In this document: positions 33,416-41,000 of the stretch, piece after piece
Numbering within the stretch: position 1 is the first letter of the stretch
Layout of the letters: each line of letters opens with the position of its first letter
From: an uncultured Bacteroidia bacterium
Lineage (GTDB): Bacteria; Bacteroidota; Bacteroidia; Bacteroidales; UBA932
DNA length: 41,000 nt
Direction: 5' to 3'
NCBI GenBank assembly: GCA_902797035.1
Contig: CADBRH010000024.1
Coordinates: 1 to 41,000 of the forward strand
The notes under the pieces: model-generated
What the model saw: only the letters and a program-made list of their open reading frames with translations
Databases searched by the model: none
What the model was told of the DNA's origin: nothing
Program-made: the position numbers and the translations under genes

Positions 33416-34051
33416 ATGAAAAAAGTAATCAACGCTAGTTTGGGAGGGCGAGGTTTCGCCCTCGACGAGGACGCTTACAACAGGCTTTCTCTCTATTTCG
33501 AGCACTTTAAGACCCGTCTCAACAAAGACACCCAGTCCGACAGAGACGAGGTTATGTCCGACCTTGAGAGCCGGATCGCCGAACTTTTCGACGAGGGGAC
33601 CGGAGGAGCGGCCTACAGGGTCGTGGATCTGGGTTTGGTCAACAAAGTCGTAGGCCAGCTTGGGATGCCGGACGGATCCGCCGAGCCGGTGGAAGGTACT
33701 TTCAACACTTCGGCTGGTCCGGGACCACAGACTGGCCAGAAGCCGGATGCCGGCCCTGACTTCTCATATTCAGGGACTAAAGGCGAGGAGAAAAAGCGTC
33801 TTTTCAGGGACCCCGACAACAAGGCGATCGGAGGAGTCTGCTCAGGTCTCGCCTCGTTCCTTAATATAGATATCACAATCGTGAGGATCATCATCCTCCT
33901 GGCCTTGCTGCTGTGGGGCTCAGGCTTGATCGTGTACATCGTGCTGTGGATTGTCGTGCCGCTAGCGAAGACACCCGCGCAAAAATGCGAGATGAGGGGA
34001 CTTTCGCCCACAGCGGAGAATATGGCCAGATTCAGGGACTCCTCAAAATAA
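33416..34051 (+). CDS. PspC-domain protein, short form
   Basis: A 211-residue protein. Residues 1-75 are an acidic helical domain (GFALDEDAYNRLSLYFEHFKTRL, DVESRIAELF-like pattern) also found in the longer paralogue two genes on. A Gly/Pro-rich linker follows. Residues about 125-185 are a PspC domain (KRLFRDPDNKAIGGVCSGLASFLNID) with one or two membrane helices (IVRIIILLALLLWGSGLIVYIVLWIVVPLA). PspC proteins sense or respond to inner-membrane stress in proteobacteria. It is first in the set with padR and the second pspC. Confidence 0.88.
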   Translation: MKKVINASLGGRGFALDEDAYNRLSLYFEHFKTRLNKDTQSDRDEVMSDLESRIAELFDEGTGGAAYRVVDLGLVNKVVGQLGMPDGSAEPVEGTFNTSAGPGPQTGQKPDAGPDFSYSGTKGEEKKRLFRDPDNKAIGGVCSGLASFLNIDITIVRIIILLALLLWGSGLIVYIVLWIVVPLAKTPAQKCEMRGLSPTAENMARFRDSSK

Positions 34052-34058
34052 TATAGCC

Positions 34059-34391
34059 ATGGAGAACAATGCCGAGAATGTGCGCTCTCAGATGCGCAAA
34101 GGGGTGCTCGAATATTGTATTCTCAGCATCCTGGACAAAAAGGAGGCCTACGCCTCGTCATTATTGGATGAGTTGAAAGCCGCCAATATGATCGTCGTCG
34201 AGGGGACCCTGTATCCTTTGCTGATCCGTCAGAAGAATCAGGGACTCCTGTCCTATCGTTGGGAGGAATCCACCCAGGGGCCTCCCAGGAAGTACTATTG
34301 CATCACCGACAAAGGCCGCCAGCAACTGGGCGAGATGGACGCCGCGTGGCGGGATATTGTTGACACGATCAAGACGATAAAGGAGAAGTGA
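34059..34391 (+). CDS. PadR-family transcriptional regulator
   Basis: A 110-residue winged-helix protein of the small PadR class: MRKGVLEYCILSIL, EAYASSLLDELKAANMIVVEGTLYPLLIRQKNQGLL, GPPRKYYCITDKGRQQL. It likely dimerises through its C-terminal helix and represses its own operon. It sits between two PspC genes: seven bases after the first, and its stop is just before the second. The ligand is unknown. In Bacteroidota PadR genes are often next to PspC genes. Confidence 0.93.
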   Translation: MENNAENVRSQMRKGVLEYCILSILDKKEAYASSLLDELKAANMIVVEGTLYPLLIRQKNQGLLSYRWEESTQGPPRKYYCITDKGRQQLGEMDAAWRDIVDTIKTIKEK

Positions 34392-34393
34392 CA

Positions 34394-35431
34394 ATGAAAC
34401 CAGTGGAGAATGTCAGTATAGGAGGCTTTGTTTTCAGTTTTGAGAACGACGCCCATGAGGCGGCCAAGGTTTATCTGGCCGAGTTGGACAGTTTCTATTC
34501 CAAGGTCGAGAGCGGTACGGAGATCATGGAGGGAATAGAGGAAAGGATGGCGGAGCTGCTGCTTGAGAAGAGAGGCGGAGGGGAGGTTGTGACTCTCGGG
34601 ATGGTCGAGTCTGTCATTTCCATTCTTGGGAGGCCGGAGGCGATCGAGGAGGAGTCCGAGGAAGAGAGGTTCGAGCCAAAGGAGGAGACTTTCAAGGTAA
34701 AGAAGAAACTTTACAGGGATCCGGCCAACGGGAAAGTCGCCGGTGTCTGCTCAGGTCTCGGGACCTATTTTGGGGTGGACCCGACCATATTCAGGCTTTT
34801 ATTCACGATACTCACCCTCGCCGGCGCGGGCTTCTTCTTCCACAGGGGTTGGATGAGTGTCCCCGACTATCTTTTCCCCCTCCTTTACGCTGTCCTGTGG
34901 GTTTGCATGCCAGTGGCCAAGACCGTCCTGCAGCGCGACGAGCTTCGTGGAGAAAGAGGCGACGTGGATGCCATCAGCGCCAGGATCAAGAGTGGCGCCA
35001 AAGAGATGGAAGAGGCCGCGGGCAGGGTAGCCAGAGCCGACTTCTGGCCATGGCTGTGGCGGGTCTTCGGGATCTGTGTGGGGATTGTGTTCCTTGTGGC
35101 TGGAGTAGCCGGAGTCGTCTCGCTCGGCTGCCTGGCGTTTGACGGGACTTCCCTTTCGAACACTTTCTTCCTTAACAAGGCGATTGAGGAGATAGCGAGC
35201 GAGGCCCCGATAGTCTTGGACATGCTGTCCTTCCCTCCTTTGACAGCGGCCTTGGTTGTCACGGCCGTGATTCCTTTCATAGGATTGATCTATGTGGGAG
35301 TGATGCTCCTCTTCAACCTTAAGGAGCCCAGATGGCATCCGGGCTTATGCCTCCTTGTCATCTGGCTCGTCGCTATCACCGTCCTGGCCGTCCTGACTGC
35401 CATGACGCTGTTCAAGAGTAATATCTTTTGA
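34394..35431 (+). CDS. PspC-domain membrane protein, long form
   Basis: A 345-residue protein. It has an N-terminal acidic helical domain (HEAAKVYLAELDSFYSKVESGTEIMEGIEERMAELL) homologous to that of the short PspC protein, then a PspC domain (KLYRDPANGKVAGVCSGLGTYFGVDPTIF) with membrane helices, a charged segment, and three further predicted membrane segments (about 220-245, 280-305 and 315-340). I chose ATG 34394 over GTG 34388, which overlaps padR. It is probably the effector controlled by PadR. Confidence 0.87.
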   Translation: MKPVENVSIGGFVFSFENDAHEAAKVYLAELDSFYSKVESGTEIMEGIEERMAELLLEKRGGGEVVTLGMVESVISILGRPEAIEEESEEERFEPKEETFKVKKKLYRDPANGKVAGVCSGLGTYFGVDPTIFRLLFTILTLAGAGFFFHRGWMSVPDYLFPLLYAVLWVCMPVAKTVLQRDELRGERGDVDAISARIKSGAKEMEEAAGRVARADFWPWLWRVFGICVGIVFLVAGVAGVVSLGCLAFDGTSLSNTFFLNKAIEEIASEAPIVLDMLSFPPLTAALVVTAVIPFIGLIYVGVMLLFNLKEPRWHPGLCLLVIWLVAITVLAVLTAMTLFKSNIF

Positions 35432-35439
35432 TAGAATCT

Positions 35440-37446
35440 ATGGGAGTATCCAGAATACTGTTACCCGCGGCGGTCATTGTCTCGCTGTCTTTGTGCGGCC
35501 GCGACCGGAAACCCGCCGCCACTACGGAAGCAGATGACGATTTCAGGATGATGATTAGGCTCTGGGAGGTCCATCACGAGAACCCAGCCATGACCGACCG
35601 GCTCATCGAGGCCTTGGAGGAATATGACTTCTGCGACGAGGTCTGGCTTTGCTCCAATACTCCCGCGACCCATGCCCTCGCGTGGCATGAGCCCCACGCG
35701 AAAGCTCTTGGAGCGGCCGCCGGAAAGTTCCGCGAGGCCGGGATAATCGCCTCGCTCCAAGGCGTGGCCTTCGGGCACGGGGACGGGGCGATTGTCGAGG
35801 GCCCCGACGGGGCTTTCCGTGACTCGACCATCCATTGGGGCACCATGGTGGGTCCGGACGGGGCGGTCACCAACTCGGTGAACTGCCCAAGGCAGCCTGA
35901 GTACCTCGCCGCGATGGAGGAAGTCTTTGTCCCTTATGTCCGTGAGGCCCGGCCCCGGTCTTTCTATCTGGACGACGATCTCAGGATCACCCAGCACCCG
36001 CCGGCAAGCGAGGGATGCTTCTGCGACGATTGCTTAGCCCTGTTCAATAAGGAATATGGCCATTCCTTCTCCCGCGAGACCCTTGTGAAGGCCCTGGTCT
36101 CCAACGAGGGCGAGGTACGACAGGAGTGGATCGCTTTCGGCCAGGAAAGTCTCGCCGGGATTGTCCGGGCGATCTCCCGGGGAGTCCACAAGGCTTCGCC
36201 TGAGACACATATGGGATTGCAGCACACCAACTTCCACCATAAGCTTTTGGAGGGTTGGGACTGGAACCCTATGTTCAGGGCCATGGAGGAGGAGACGGGT
36301 CTGACTCCAGTCTCCCGTCCCGGCCACGGCCATTACGACGACCATTCGCCGAGGGGGATGATCGAGAAAGGGCTCGGTATAGCCAGGCAGGTCCGCCGTC
36401 TGGAGCCGGGAATCACCGAGATCGCCCCGGAGATAGAGGGTTATCTCCACAAGGCCACCGGGAAATCCCCCCAAAGTCTCGTGGTCGAGACGATGTACTA
36501 TCTCTCGATGGGAGCTACACAGATGAGCTACGCGATTATCTGCGGCAATCAGGAACCGGTCTCTTGGTATGCCGACAACTATTTCAAAGCCCTCTCCGAG
36601 TGCAAGCCATTCGCCAAGGAATACGCCTCTTTCAACAAGGGATTGGCGCTCGCCGGAATCGACCCGTACATAAGCCGGAGCATGGTTTACCGCGATGTCG
36701 AGCCGGGGGAGGATCCTTGGGCGTGGAGTGTCACATCGGCCGGCTCGGAGGCCTTCCCGATGGCGTGCCTGGGATTCCCGTTCGCGCCGGAGGCCGAAAG
36801 CCCGAGAGTAAAGATGATTGACGAGGAGACTGTCCGTGGTGTCGGGGACCAGGAGCTGGCCTCCTTGCTTTTCGAGGGAGGTGTCGTTGTGGATAGAGCC
36901 TCCTGGAACCGGCTGGAAGACAGGGGATTGACAGAAGGATATTCAAAGGTCGAAGCCCCCGTGAGAAAGGTTTTCGGAGATGTGGATGACCCTCTCATCG
37001 CCTATGGGGCGGGCTATGAGGAGTCTCTCGGGAATATCCTGTTCCTTGAGAGGGGAGATTCCCGCGTCGCTGTGGTCCCTTCATATTCTATGGACATCAG
37101 CGGCGCCGCCAGGGTGGCCATGCTTCACGCCTTCGACTGGGCTTCCGGGAACACCCTGCCTGCCGTGCTTGAGAGTTTCGCCCAGACGGCGGTCGTCCCG
37201 CGCGTCGACGCCGGAGGCAGACTTCGCTCAGTCGCCCTTCTCAACTGCAGCATCTCCGACCAGGCCTCATACACGCTCAGGCTCCGTACCGGCGCGCCCG
37301 AAGGCTCTCCGATGCCGTCCTTCGTCTGGAAGACCCTGGGGAACCGAGACATCAGGCTGAAACCGGAAAGGGACGGCCAGGATGTGATCCTGACAGTCCC
37401 TTCGCTGGGTGGCTGGTCGTTCGGATGGCTAGCGGTGGATTTTTAA
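35440..37446 (+). CDS. Glycosidase-like lipoprotein, unassigned family
   Basis: A 668-residue lipoprotein (lipobox SLSLC, Cys19) with a predicted TIM barrel over about residues 35-400 and beta-rich C-terminal domains. SFYLDDDLRI followed by CFCDDC (193-198) and FNKEYG resembles the Cys-pair segment seen in GH42-like and related barrels. I do not recognise a numbered family, and the catalytic residues are unclear. ATG 35440 is preferred over TTG 35428, which overlaps the PspC stop. It follows that gene by eight bases and so may share its promoter. Its 3' end overlaps convergent proC by 18 bases. Confidence 0.7.
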   Translation: MGVSRILLPAAVIVSLSLCGRDRKPAATTEADDDFRMMIRLWEVHHENPAMTDRLIEALEEYDFCDEVWLCSNTPATHALAWHEPHAKALGAAAGKFREAGIIASLQGVAFGHGDGAIVEGPDGAFRDSTIHWGTMVGPDGAVTNSVNCPRQPEYLAAMEEVFVPYVREARPRSFYLDDDLRITQHPPASEGCFCDDCLALFNKEYGHSFSRETLVKALVSNEGEVRQEWIAFGQESLAGIVRAISRGVHKASPETHMGLQHTNFHHKLLEGWDWNPMFRAMEEETGLTPVSRPGHGHYDDHSPRGMIEKGLGIARQVRRLEPGITEIAPEIEGYLHKATGKSPQSLVVETMYYLSMGATQMSYAIICGNQEPVSWYADNYFKALSECKPFAKEYASFNKGLALAGIDPYISRSMVYRDVEPGEDPWAWSVTSAGSEAFPMACLGFPFAPEAESPRVKMIDEETVRGVGDQELASLLFEGGVVVDRASWNRLEDRGLTEGYSKVEAPVRKVFGDVDDPLIAYGAGYEESLGNILFLERGDSRVAVVPSYSMDISGAARVAMLHAFDWASGNTLPAVLESFAQTAVVPRVDAGGRLRSVALLNCSISDQASYTLRLRTGAPEGSPMPSFVWKTLGNRDIRLKPERDGQDVILTVPSLGGWSFGWLAVDF

Positions 37447-38196
37447 TCCTTGGATGACGGCGTTCGAGAATCCGGCCTCCTCCATAGCGTTAAGTCCCCG
37501 GATGGTGATCCCTCCGGGAGTCGTGACCCTGTCGATCTCCTGCTCGGGATGAGTCCCGCGGGCTTCTGACAGGGCCGCGGCGCCTTTAACCGTCTGCAAC
37601 GCGGCCTCAAGGGCCTGGTTGGGGTAAAGCCCCAGCTCGACCCCGCCCTCTGTCGCGGCCCGGACATATCTTAACGCGAAAGCGGTGCCGCAAGAGGCGA
37701 CCATCATCCCCGCCCAGAGCTGACGCTCTTCCACCACCATGGCTTTTCCGACAGCCTCGAACAGGCCGGTAACAATCTTCAAAGTTTCCTCGGTTCCGGA
37801 GACCTCGTTGATGAAAGTCATACTCTCGCCGATCTCGATGGCGAGGTTGGGAATCACGGTGTAGATTCCATTGACCCCAGTCCCCTCCAGCCATTCCCTC
37901 AATGATTCAGCGGGAATGCCGGCTGCCAGGGAGACAAGGGTTTTCCCGGACAGAAGGCCTAGCAGTGGAGTGAGGACGTCTTTCAACAGCCAGGGTTTGA
38001 CGGCCATGACGACCACATCGGCGTCCCGGACAGCCTCAGCGTTATCGAGCGTGGCGCTCATCCCCGCTTCCGAATATCTCTTCAGGGTCTCCTGATGTTT
38101 GGCGGTGACTGTGATAAAAGCGCCGGGAATATGACGGGAGAAACCTATCGCGGTGGCGCCTCCCATATTCCCGGCTCCGATAATTGTTATTCTCAT
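37429..38196 (-). CDS. proC: Pyrroline-5-carboxylate reductase
   Basis: A 255-residue enzyme for the last step of proline synthesis, reducing P5C with NAD(P)H. It has the Rossmann motif IIGAGNMGGA, the AVKPWLL segment, VSLAAGIP, and the C-terminal family signature GAAALSEARGTHPEQEIDRVTTPGGITIRGL. The length is slightly short but complete. It is the last gene of the run ppdK-M28-proC, nine bases after the peptidase. A peptidase next to proC fits amino-acid salvage, but this is weak evidence. Confidence 0.94.
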   Translation of the reverse strand: MRITIIGAGNMGGATAIGFSRHIPGAFITVTAKHQETLKRYSEAGMSATLDNAEAVRDADVVVMAVKPWLLKDVLTPLLGLLSGKTLVSLAAGIPAESLREWLEGTGVNGIYTVIPNLAIEIGESMTFINEVSGTEETLKIVTGLFEAVGKAMVVEERQLWAGMMVASCGTAFALRYVRAATEGGVELGLYPNQALEAALQTVKGAAALSEARGTHPEQEIDRVTTPGGITIRGLNAMEEAGFSNAVIQGLKIHR

Positions 38197-38205
38197 ATCC
38201 CGCTG

Positions 38206-39882
38206 TTATCTGACAGGCGGTTGAGGGCCACCCTGAGGTGCTCCCTGGGGACGACCGCCCTGAGGTGCTCCCTGGGGACGACCTCCTTGAGGGCCGCCAG
38301 GACCGCCGAACTGAGGTCCGCGCAGCATCTGGTTGAAAGCGTCCTCGTTCACAGGGATCCTGCCGGGATCGTTGGCCGCGCAGATTGCCAGCCAGGCCAC
38401 GATGGTGGCGTCGAGTTTGAGGTCACCGAGGCTCAGGCGCTCGTAAGTGTCCATGATGGTGTGGTAGGTTCGGTTGTACTCGAGCACATCCTGGATGAAC
38501 TGGTAGGCGGGGAGACCGACCCTGTTGAAAGTGACATGGTCAGTGGAGCCGGTGCTTCTCGGGGACAGGTAGTTGAAGCCGAGGGGCTCGATGTACTTCA
38601 TCCAAGCCTCGAAGAACGGGAACGCGGCGTCGTTCCTCTCGAGATAGATACCGCGGAAACGGCCGGAACCGTTGTCCATGTTGAGGTAGAGGGCGAATTT
38701 GTCGAATCCGGGGAGTCTCTGCTGATCTTTGTACAGGTACTGCTCAAGATAACCCCTGGAACCGAAAAGTCCCTGCTCCTCACCGCCCCATAGGGCGAGG
38801 CGGATGGTTCTTTTAGGCTGGATGCCGAGGGTCTGGAGAATACGCATGGCCTCGATCATCACGATGCATCCGGAGGCGTTGTCAGCCGCGCCGGTGCCAC
38901 CGTGCCAAGAGTCGAAGTGGCCTCCGAGAAGCACAACCTCATCCTTGAGCTTCTTGTCGGTGCCGGGAATCTCGGCGTAAACATTGTGGACCTCCTGGTC
39001 GTCGGTGAATTTGTTGATGAGCTCAAGCTCCATCTCGACTTTCTGGCCGTTCTCGATAAGACGGACCATACGACCGTGATCCTCGATGGGCATCACGATC
39101 TCGGGAGTGGGCTCAGGGTCACCGTAGGTATAATTCACGCCAGTGCCGCTTGGGACATTGAAAGTCCCGCGTCCCGTGACGATGCAGAGAGGTTTCTCGG
39201 CCGCGAGCAACTCGGCTTGGAGCTGACGGAGCTCCATCATGGCGGCGAAGTCGTAAGCCTGCCTGGGCATACGTCCGCCACCACCAGCGGGCGGACCGGC
39301 GGGAGAGATCGTGTTCTGCACGCGGTTATCCTTGGTCAACCCCTCGAGCTGTTCCTCGGTGTAACGGGTGGCGAGAGGATTGAAGCTGATCGTGTAGTTC
39401 TGCGTGGAGGGCAACAACAGGATTTTCCCGGCAATCTTCCCTCTGTATGACTCCAGACTCTCCTTGGTGGAGGCGTCGAAGATCATGCACTCTCCCTTGA
39501 CGAGACCGTTGGTGCTGCCGGACCAGGCTTTGGGATTGACGGAGAAAGCGCAGTAATAAGGAGCGGTCATGGCCGCGTAAGTCTTGACGACATCCCAACC
39601 GCCTCTGGGGAACGCTGTGGCGAACTCAGCCCTGGGATTAGACAGGCCGAAGCTGGCCAGTTTCTCGATGACAAGACCCTCGGCCCTGCGCTTCTGCTGG
39701 GAAGCGGTAAGCCTTGAGCCCGCGAGGTCGGTCAGATACTGGGCGATCTCCTCGACCTTGGAGTTGTTCAGGCCTTCATTCTTGATTTTTGTCGCCAGCT
39801 CAGGAGATTCCGACACCTGGGCGAAAGCGATGTTGCCGCAGACCATAGTCGCCAGCAACATGATCCATAAACCTTTTCTCAT
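38206..39882 (-). CDS. Secreted M28-family metallopeptidase with Pro/Gln/Gly tail
   Basis: A 558-residue exported peptidase (signal peptide 1-22, ending AFA before Gln). A PA domain lies roughly at 130-300. The M28 zinc core shows GHFDSWHGGTGAADNASG (His322, Asp324, Asp334), WGGEEQGLFGS (Glu368/369), LNMDNG (Asp403), STDHVTF and YHTIMDTYERL. It resembles carboxypeptidase Q / glutamate carboxypeptidase relatives, so it probably removes N- or C-terminal residues. The last 35 residues are GGRPQGAPQ repeats encoded by a 27-base tandem repeat. It follows ppdK with 32 bases between them. Confidence 0.9.
   Translation of the reverse strand: MRKGLWIMLLATMVCGNIAFAQVSESPELATKIKNEGLNNSKVEEIAQYLTDLAGSRLTASQQKRRAEGLVIEKLASFGLSNPRAEFATAFPRGGWDVVKTYAAMTAPYYCAFSVNPKAWSGSTNGLVKGECMIFDASTKESLESYRGKIAGKILLLPSTQNYTISFNPLATRYTEEQLEGLTKDNRVQNTISPAGPPAGGGGRMPRQAYDFAAMMELRQLQAELLAAEKPLCIVTGRGTFNVPSGTGVNYTYGDPEPTPEIVMPIEDHGRMVRLIENGQKVEMELELINKFTDDQEVHNVYAEIPGTDKKLKDEVVLLGGHFDSWHGGTGAADNASGCIVMIEAMRILQTLGIQPKRTIRLALWGGEEQGLFGSRGYLEQYLYKDQQRLPGFDKFALYLNMDNGSGRFRGIYLERNDAAFPFFEAWMKYIEPLGFNYLSPRSTGSTDHVTFNRVGLPAYQFIQDVLEYNRTYHTIMDTYERLSLGDLKLDATIVAWLAICAANDPGRIPVNEDAFNQMLRGPQFGGPGGPQGGRPQGAPQGGRPQGAPQGGPQPPVR
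38231..38283. repeat. 27-base tandem repeat, two copies
   Basis: The 26 bases starting CCCTGAGGTGCTCCC at 38231 recur exactly 27 bases later at 38258-38283. On the minus strand they encode two copies of the nine-residue unit GGRPQGAPQ in the peptidase tail. It is in frame, so copy-number change would only lengthen or shorten the tail. Confidence 0.85.
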
Positions 39883-39892
39883 AAGTCCGTTG

Positions 39893-39916
39893 AATATTAA
39901 TGTTGAAATTAATATT
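39893..39916. promoter_or_regulatory. Perfect inverted repeat between ppdK and the M28 peptidase
   Basis: AATATTAAT (39893-39901) and ATTAATATT (39908-39916) are perfect complements around six bases. The right arm includes the ppdK stop codon region. It could be a weak AT-rich hairpin, an operator or an RNA processing site. No T-run follows on the minus strand. Confidence 0.35.
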
Positions 39917-41000
39917 ATTTACTCTGCTCGATCGCTGCCTGAGCGGCGGCGAGGCGGGCTATAGGCACTCGGAACGGTGAGCAGGAGACGTAGTCCACCC
40001 CGATCTTGTTGAAGAAACGGATGGAATCAGGGTCACCGCCGTGCTCTCCGCAGACTCCGCATTTGAGGTCAGGCCTCTTTGAACGGCCGCCCTGGATGCC
40101 GAACTCGACCAGCTTGCCGACGCTCTTGACATCGATGGTCTGGAACGGGTCGGAATCGAGGATCTTGTTGCCGAGATAGTCGCCCATGAAGGTGCCGATG
40201 TCGTCGCGGGAGAAACCGAACGTCATTTGGGTGAGGTCATTGGTACCGAACGAGAAGAACTCGGCGGCCCGGGCCATCCTGTCAGCGGTCAAAGCCGCGC
40301 GGGGGATCTCGATCATTGTCCCGAACTTGTAGTCGAGGTTCTGGATCTTGATTCCCTCGATCTGGGCTTTCACCCTGTCGCAGATCGCTTTCTGGAAGCT
40401 GAGCTCCCTTGCGGAAATCGTCACGGGAATCATGATCTCAGGCATCGGATGATAGCCTTCGAGCAGTAGCTCGGCGGCGGCCTCGAAAATAGCCTTGTAC
40501 TGGGTCTCGGCTATGAGCGGGAAGCTCACATGGAGACGCACCCCGCGGTGTCCCATCATCGGGTTGACTTCGTGAAGGGCCTCGCCCCTCTTTTCCACTT
40601 CCTCGACAGTGATGCCGAGCTCGCGGGCGATTTCCTTCTTTTTCTCCTCGGTTTTGGGAACGAACTCATGGAGAGTCGGGTCGAGCAGACGGAAGACCAC
40701 TGGTTTGCCGTCCATGATCTTCATTGTGCTCTTGACGGCGGCCTTCATGTAAGGCTCGAGGTCGGCCAAAGCTTCCCTGCGCTCCTCGTCGGTGTCGCAG
40801 AGAATCATCTTGCGGAGTTTGGACAGGGGTTTCTCGGAATGGGCACCGTAGAACATATGCTCGATGCGGAACAATCCGATACCCTCGGCGCCGTAGCTCA
40901 GAGCCTTGGCGGCGTCCTCGGGGGTGTCGGCGTTGGTCCTGATCCCGAGCTTGCGGAACTTGTCCACGATAGACATGAATTTCTTGAACAGGGGGTTCTC
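39915..41000 (-). CDS. ppdK: Pyruvate phosphate dikinase, C-terminal part (cut by window edge)
   Basis: The frame is open to the end of the window (ENPLFKKF precedes the first in-frame Met), so the gene starts outside it. The 361 visible residues form the PEP/pyruvate TIM-barrel domain: GIRTNADTPEDA, GIGLFRIEHMFYG, RLLDPTLHEFVP, GHRGVRL, SFGTNDLTQMTFG and the catalytic Cys loop CGVCGEHGGDP. PPDK interconverts PEP and pyruvate with ATP/AMP and pyrophosphate. The SFGTNDLTQ and HEFVP segments distinguish it from PEP synthase and from PTS enzyme I. Confidence 0.96.
   Translation of the reverse strand, partial: ENPLFKKFMSIVDKFRKLGIRTNADTPEDAAKALSYGAEGIGLFRIEHMFYGAHSEKPLSKLRKMILCDTDEERREALADLEPYMKAAVKSTMKIMDGKPVVFRLLDPTLHEFVPKTEEKKKEIARELGITVEEVEKRGEALHEVNPMMGHRGVRLHVSFPLIAETQYKAIFEAAAELLLEGYHPMPEIMIPVTISARELSFQKAICDRVKAQIEGIKIQNLDYKFGTMIEIPRAALTADRMARAAEFFSFGTNDLTQMTFGFSRDDIGTFMGDYLGNKILDSDPFQTIDVKSVGKLVEFGIQGGRSKRPDLKCGVCGEHGGDPDSIRFFNKIGVDYVSCSPFRVPIARLAAAQAAIEQSK

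Noticed and set aside
38231..38283. Possible CRISPR or MITE
   Set aside because: There are only two copies, directly adjacent, in frame and coding for GGRPQGAPQ units. There are no spacers or terminal inverted repeats.

Overview
The window looks like chromosomal DNA from a GC-rich member of the Bacteroidota, most likely order Bacteroidales. The evidence is the recurring -7 box TAnnTTTG of this phylum's main sigma factor, the near absence of Shine-Dalgarno sites, a secreted outer-membrane beta-barrel protein with a carboxypeptidase-D-like N-terminal domain, many lipoprotein glycosidases (GH92, GH125), a class I fumarase and a pyruvate phosphate dikinase. Arginine is very often encoded by AGG. 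I cannot fix the genus. Coding density is very high: no stretch longer than about 150 bases lacks a gene. I saw no tRNA, rRNA, CRISPR array or transposase.

Layout. (1) Positions 1-103 hold a divergent promoter between the start of a minus-strand gene, probably rpsU (bS21), and a plus-strand set AAA ATPase-cobB-xylB-xylA (104-4776). (2) 4789-7424 is housekeeping: rplU-rpmA with promoter, leader and terminator, then serS and ruvC. (3) 7507-10584 is one large outer-membrane beta-barrel protein with Gly-rich tracts. It ends at a hairpin shared with convergent rluD. (4) 10620-15572, minus strand, is a tight run engB-prs-small membrane protein-der-PASTA protein-rluD. (5) Divergent from it, 15629-18139 holds xseA-xseB-msrA/fRMsr, interrupted by a dispersed-repeat-like element that forms the end of xseA. 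(6) murI-pncB lie on minus (18136-20416), and an S41 protease lipoprotein, prfB and class I fumarase on plus (20501-24853).

(7) 24861-33292, minus strand, is a five-gene exported glycan-degradation locus: GH125 alpha-mannosidase, a tyrosine-phosphatase/TIM-barrel fusion, a stand-alone paralogue of that TIM barrel, GH92 alpha-mannosidase and a beta-propeller lipoprotein. There is no SusC/SusD pair. A phosphatase domain between two mannosidases suggests a phosphorylated mannose-rich substrate, but that is inference. (8) 33416-37446, plus strand, carries PspC-PadR-PspC, which looks like an envelope-stress module, and another glycosidase-like lipoprotein. (9) 37429-41000, minus strand, carries ppdK (cut by the window edge), an M28 peptidase and proC.

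The most interesting items are: the strong Shine-Dalgarno in front of the probable rpsU in a genome that otherwise seems to ignore such sites; two leaderless promoter-start arrangements (engB, murI); a repeated 34-base divergent promoter module; the phosphatase/TIM-barrel fusion with its duplicated neighbour inside a mannosidase locus; the MsrA-fRMsr fusion; a prfB gene without the usual programmed frameshift; and the repeat element that supplies the last 27 residues of XseA.
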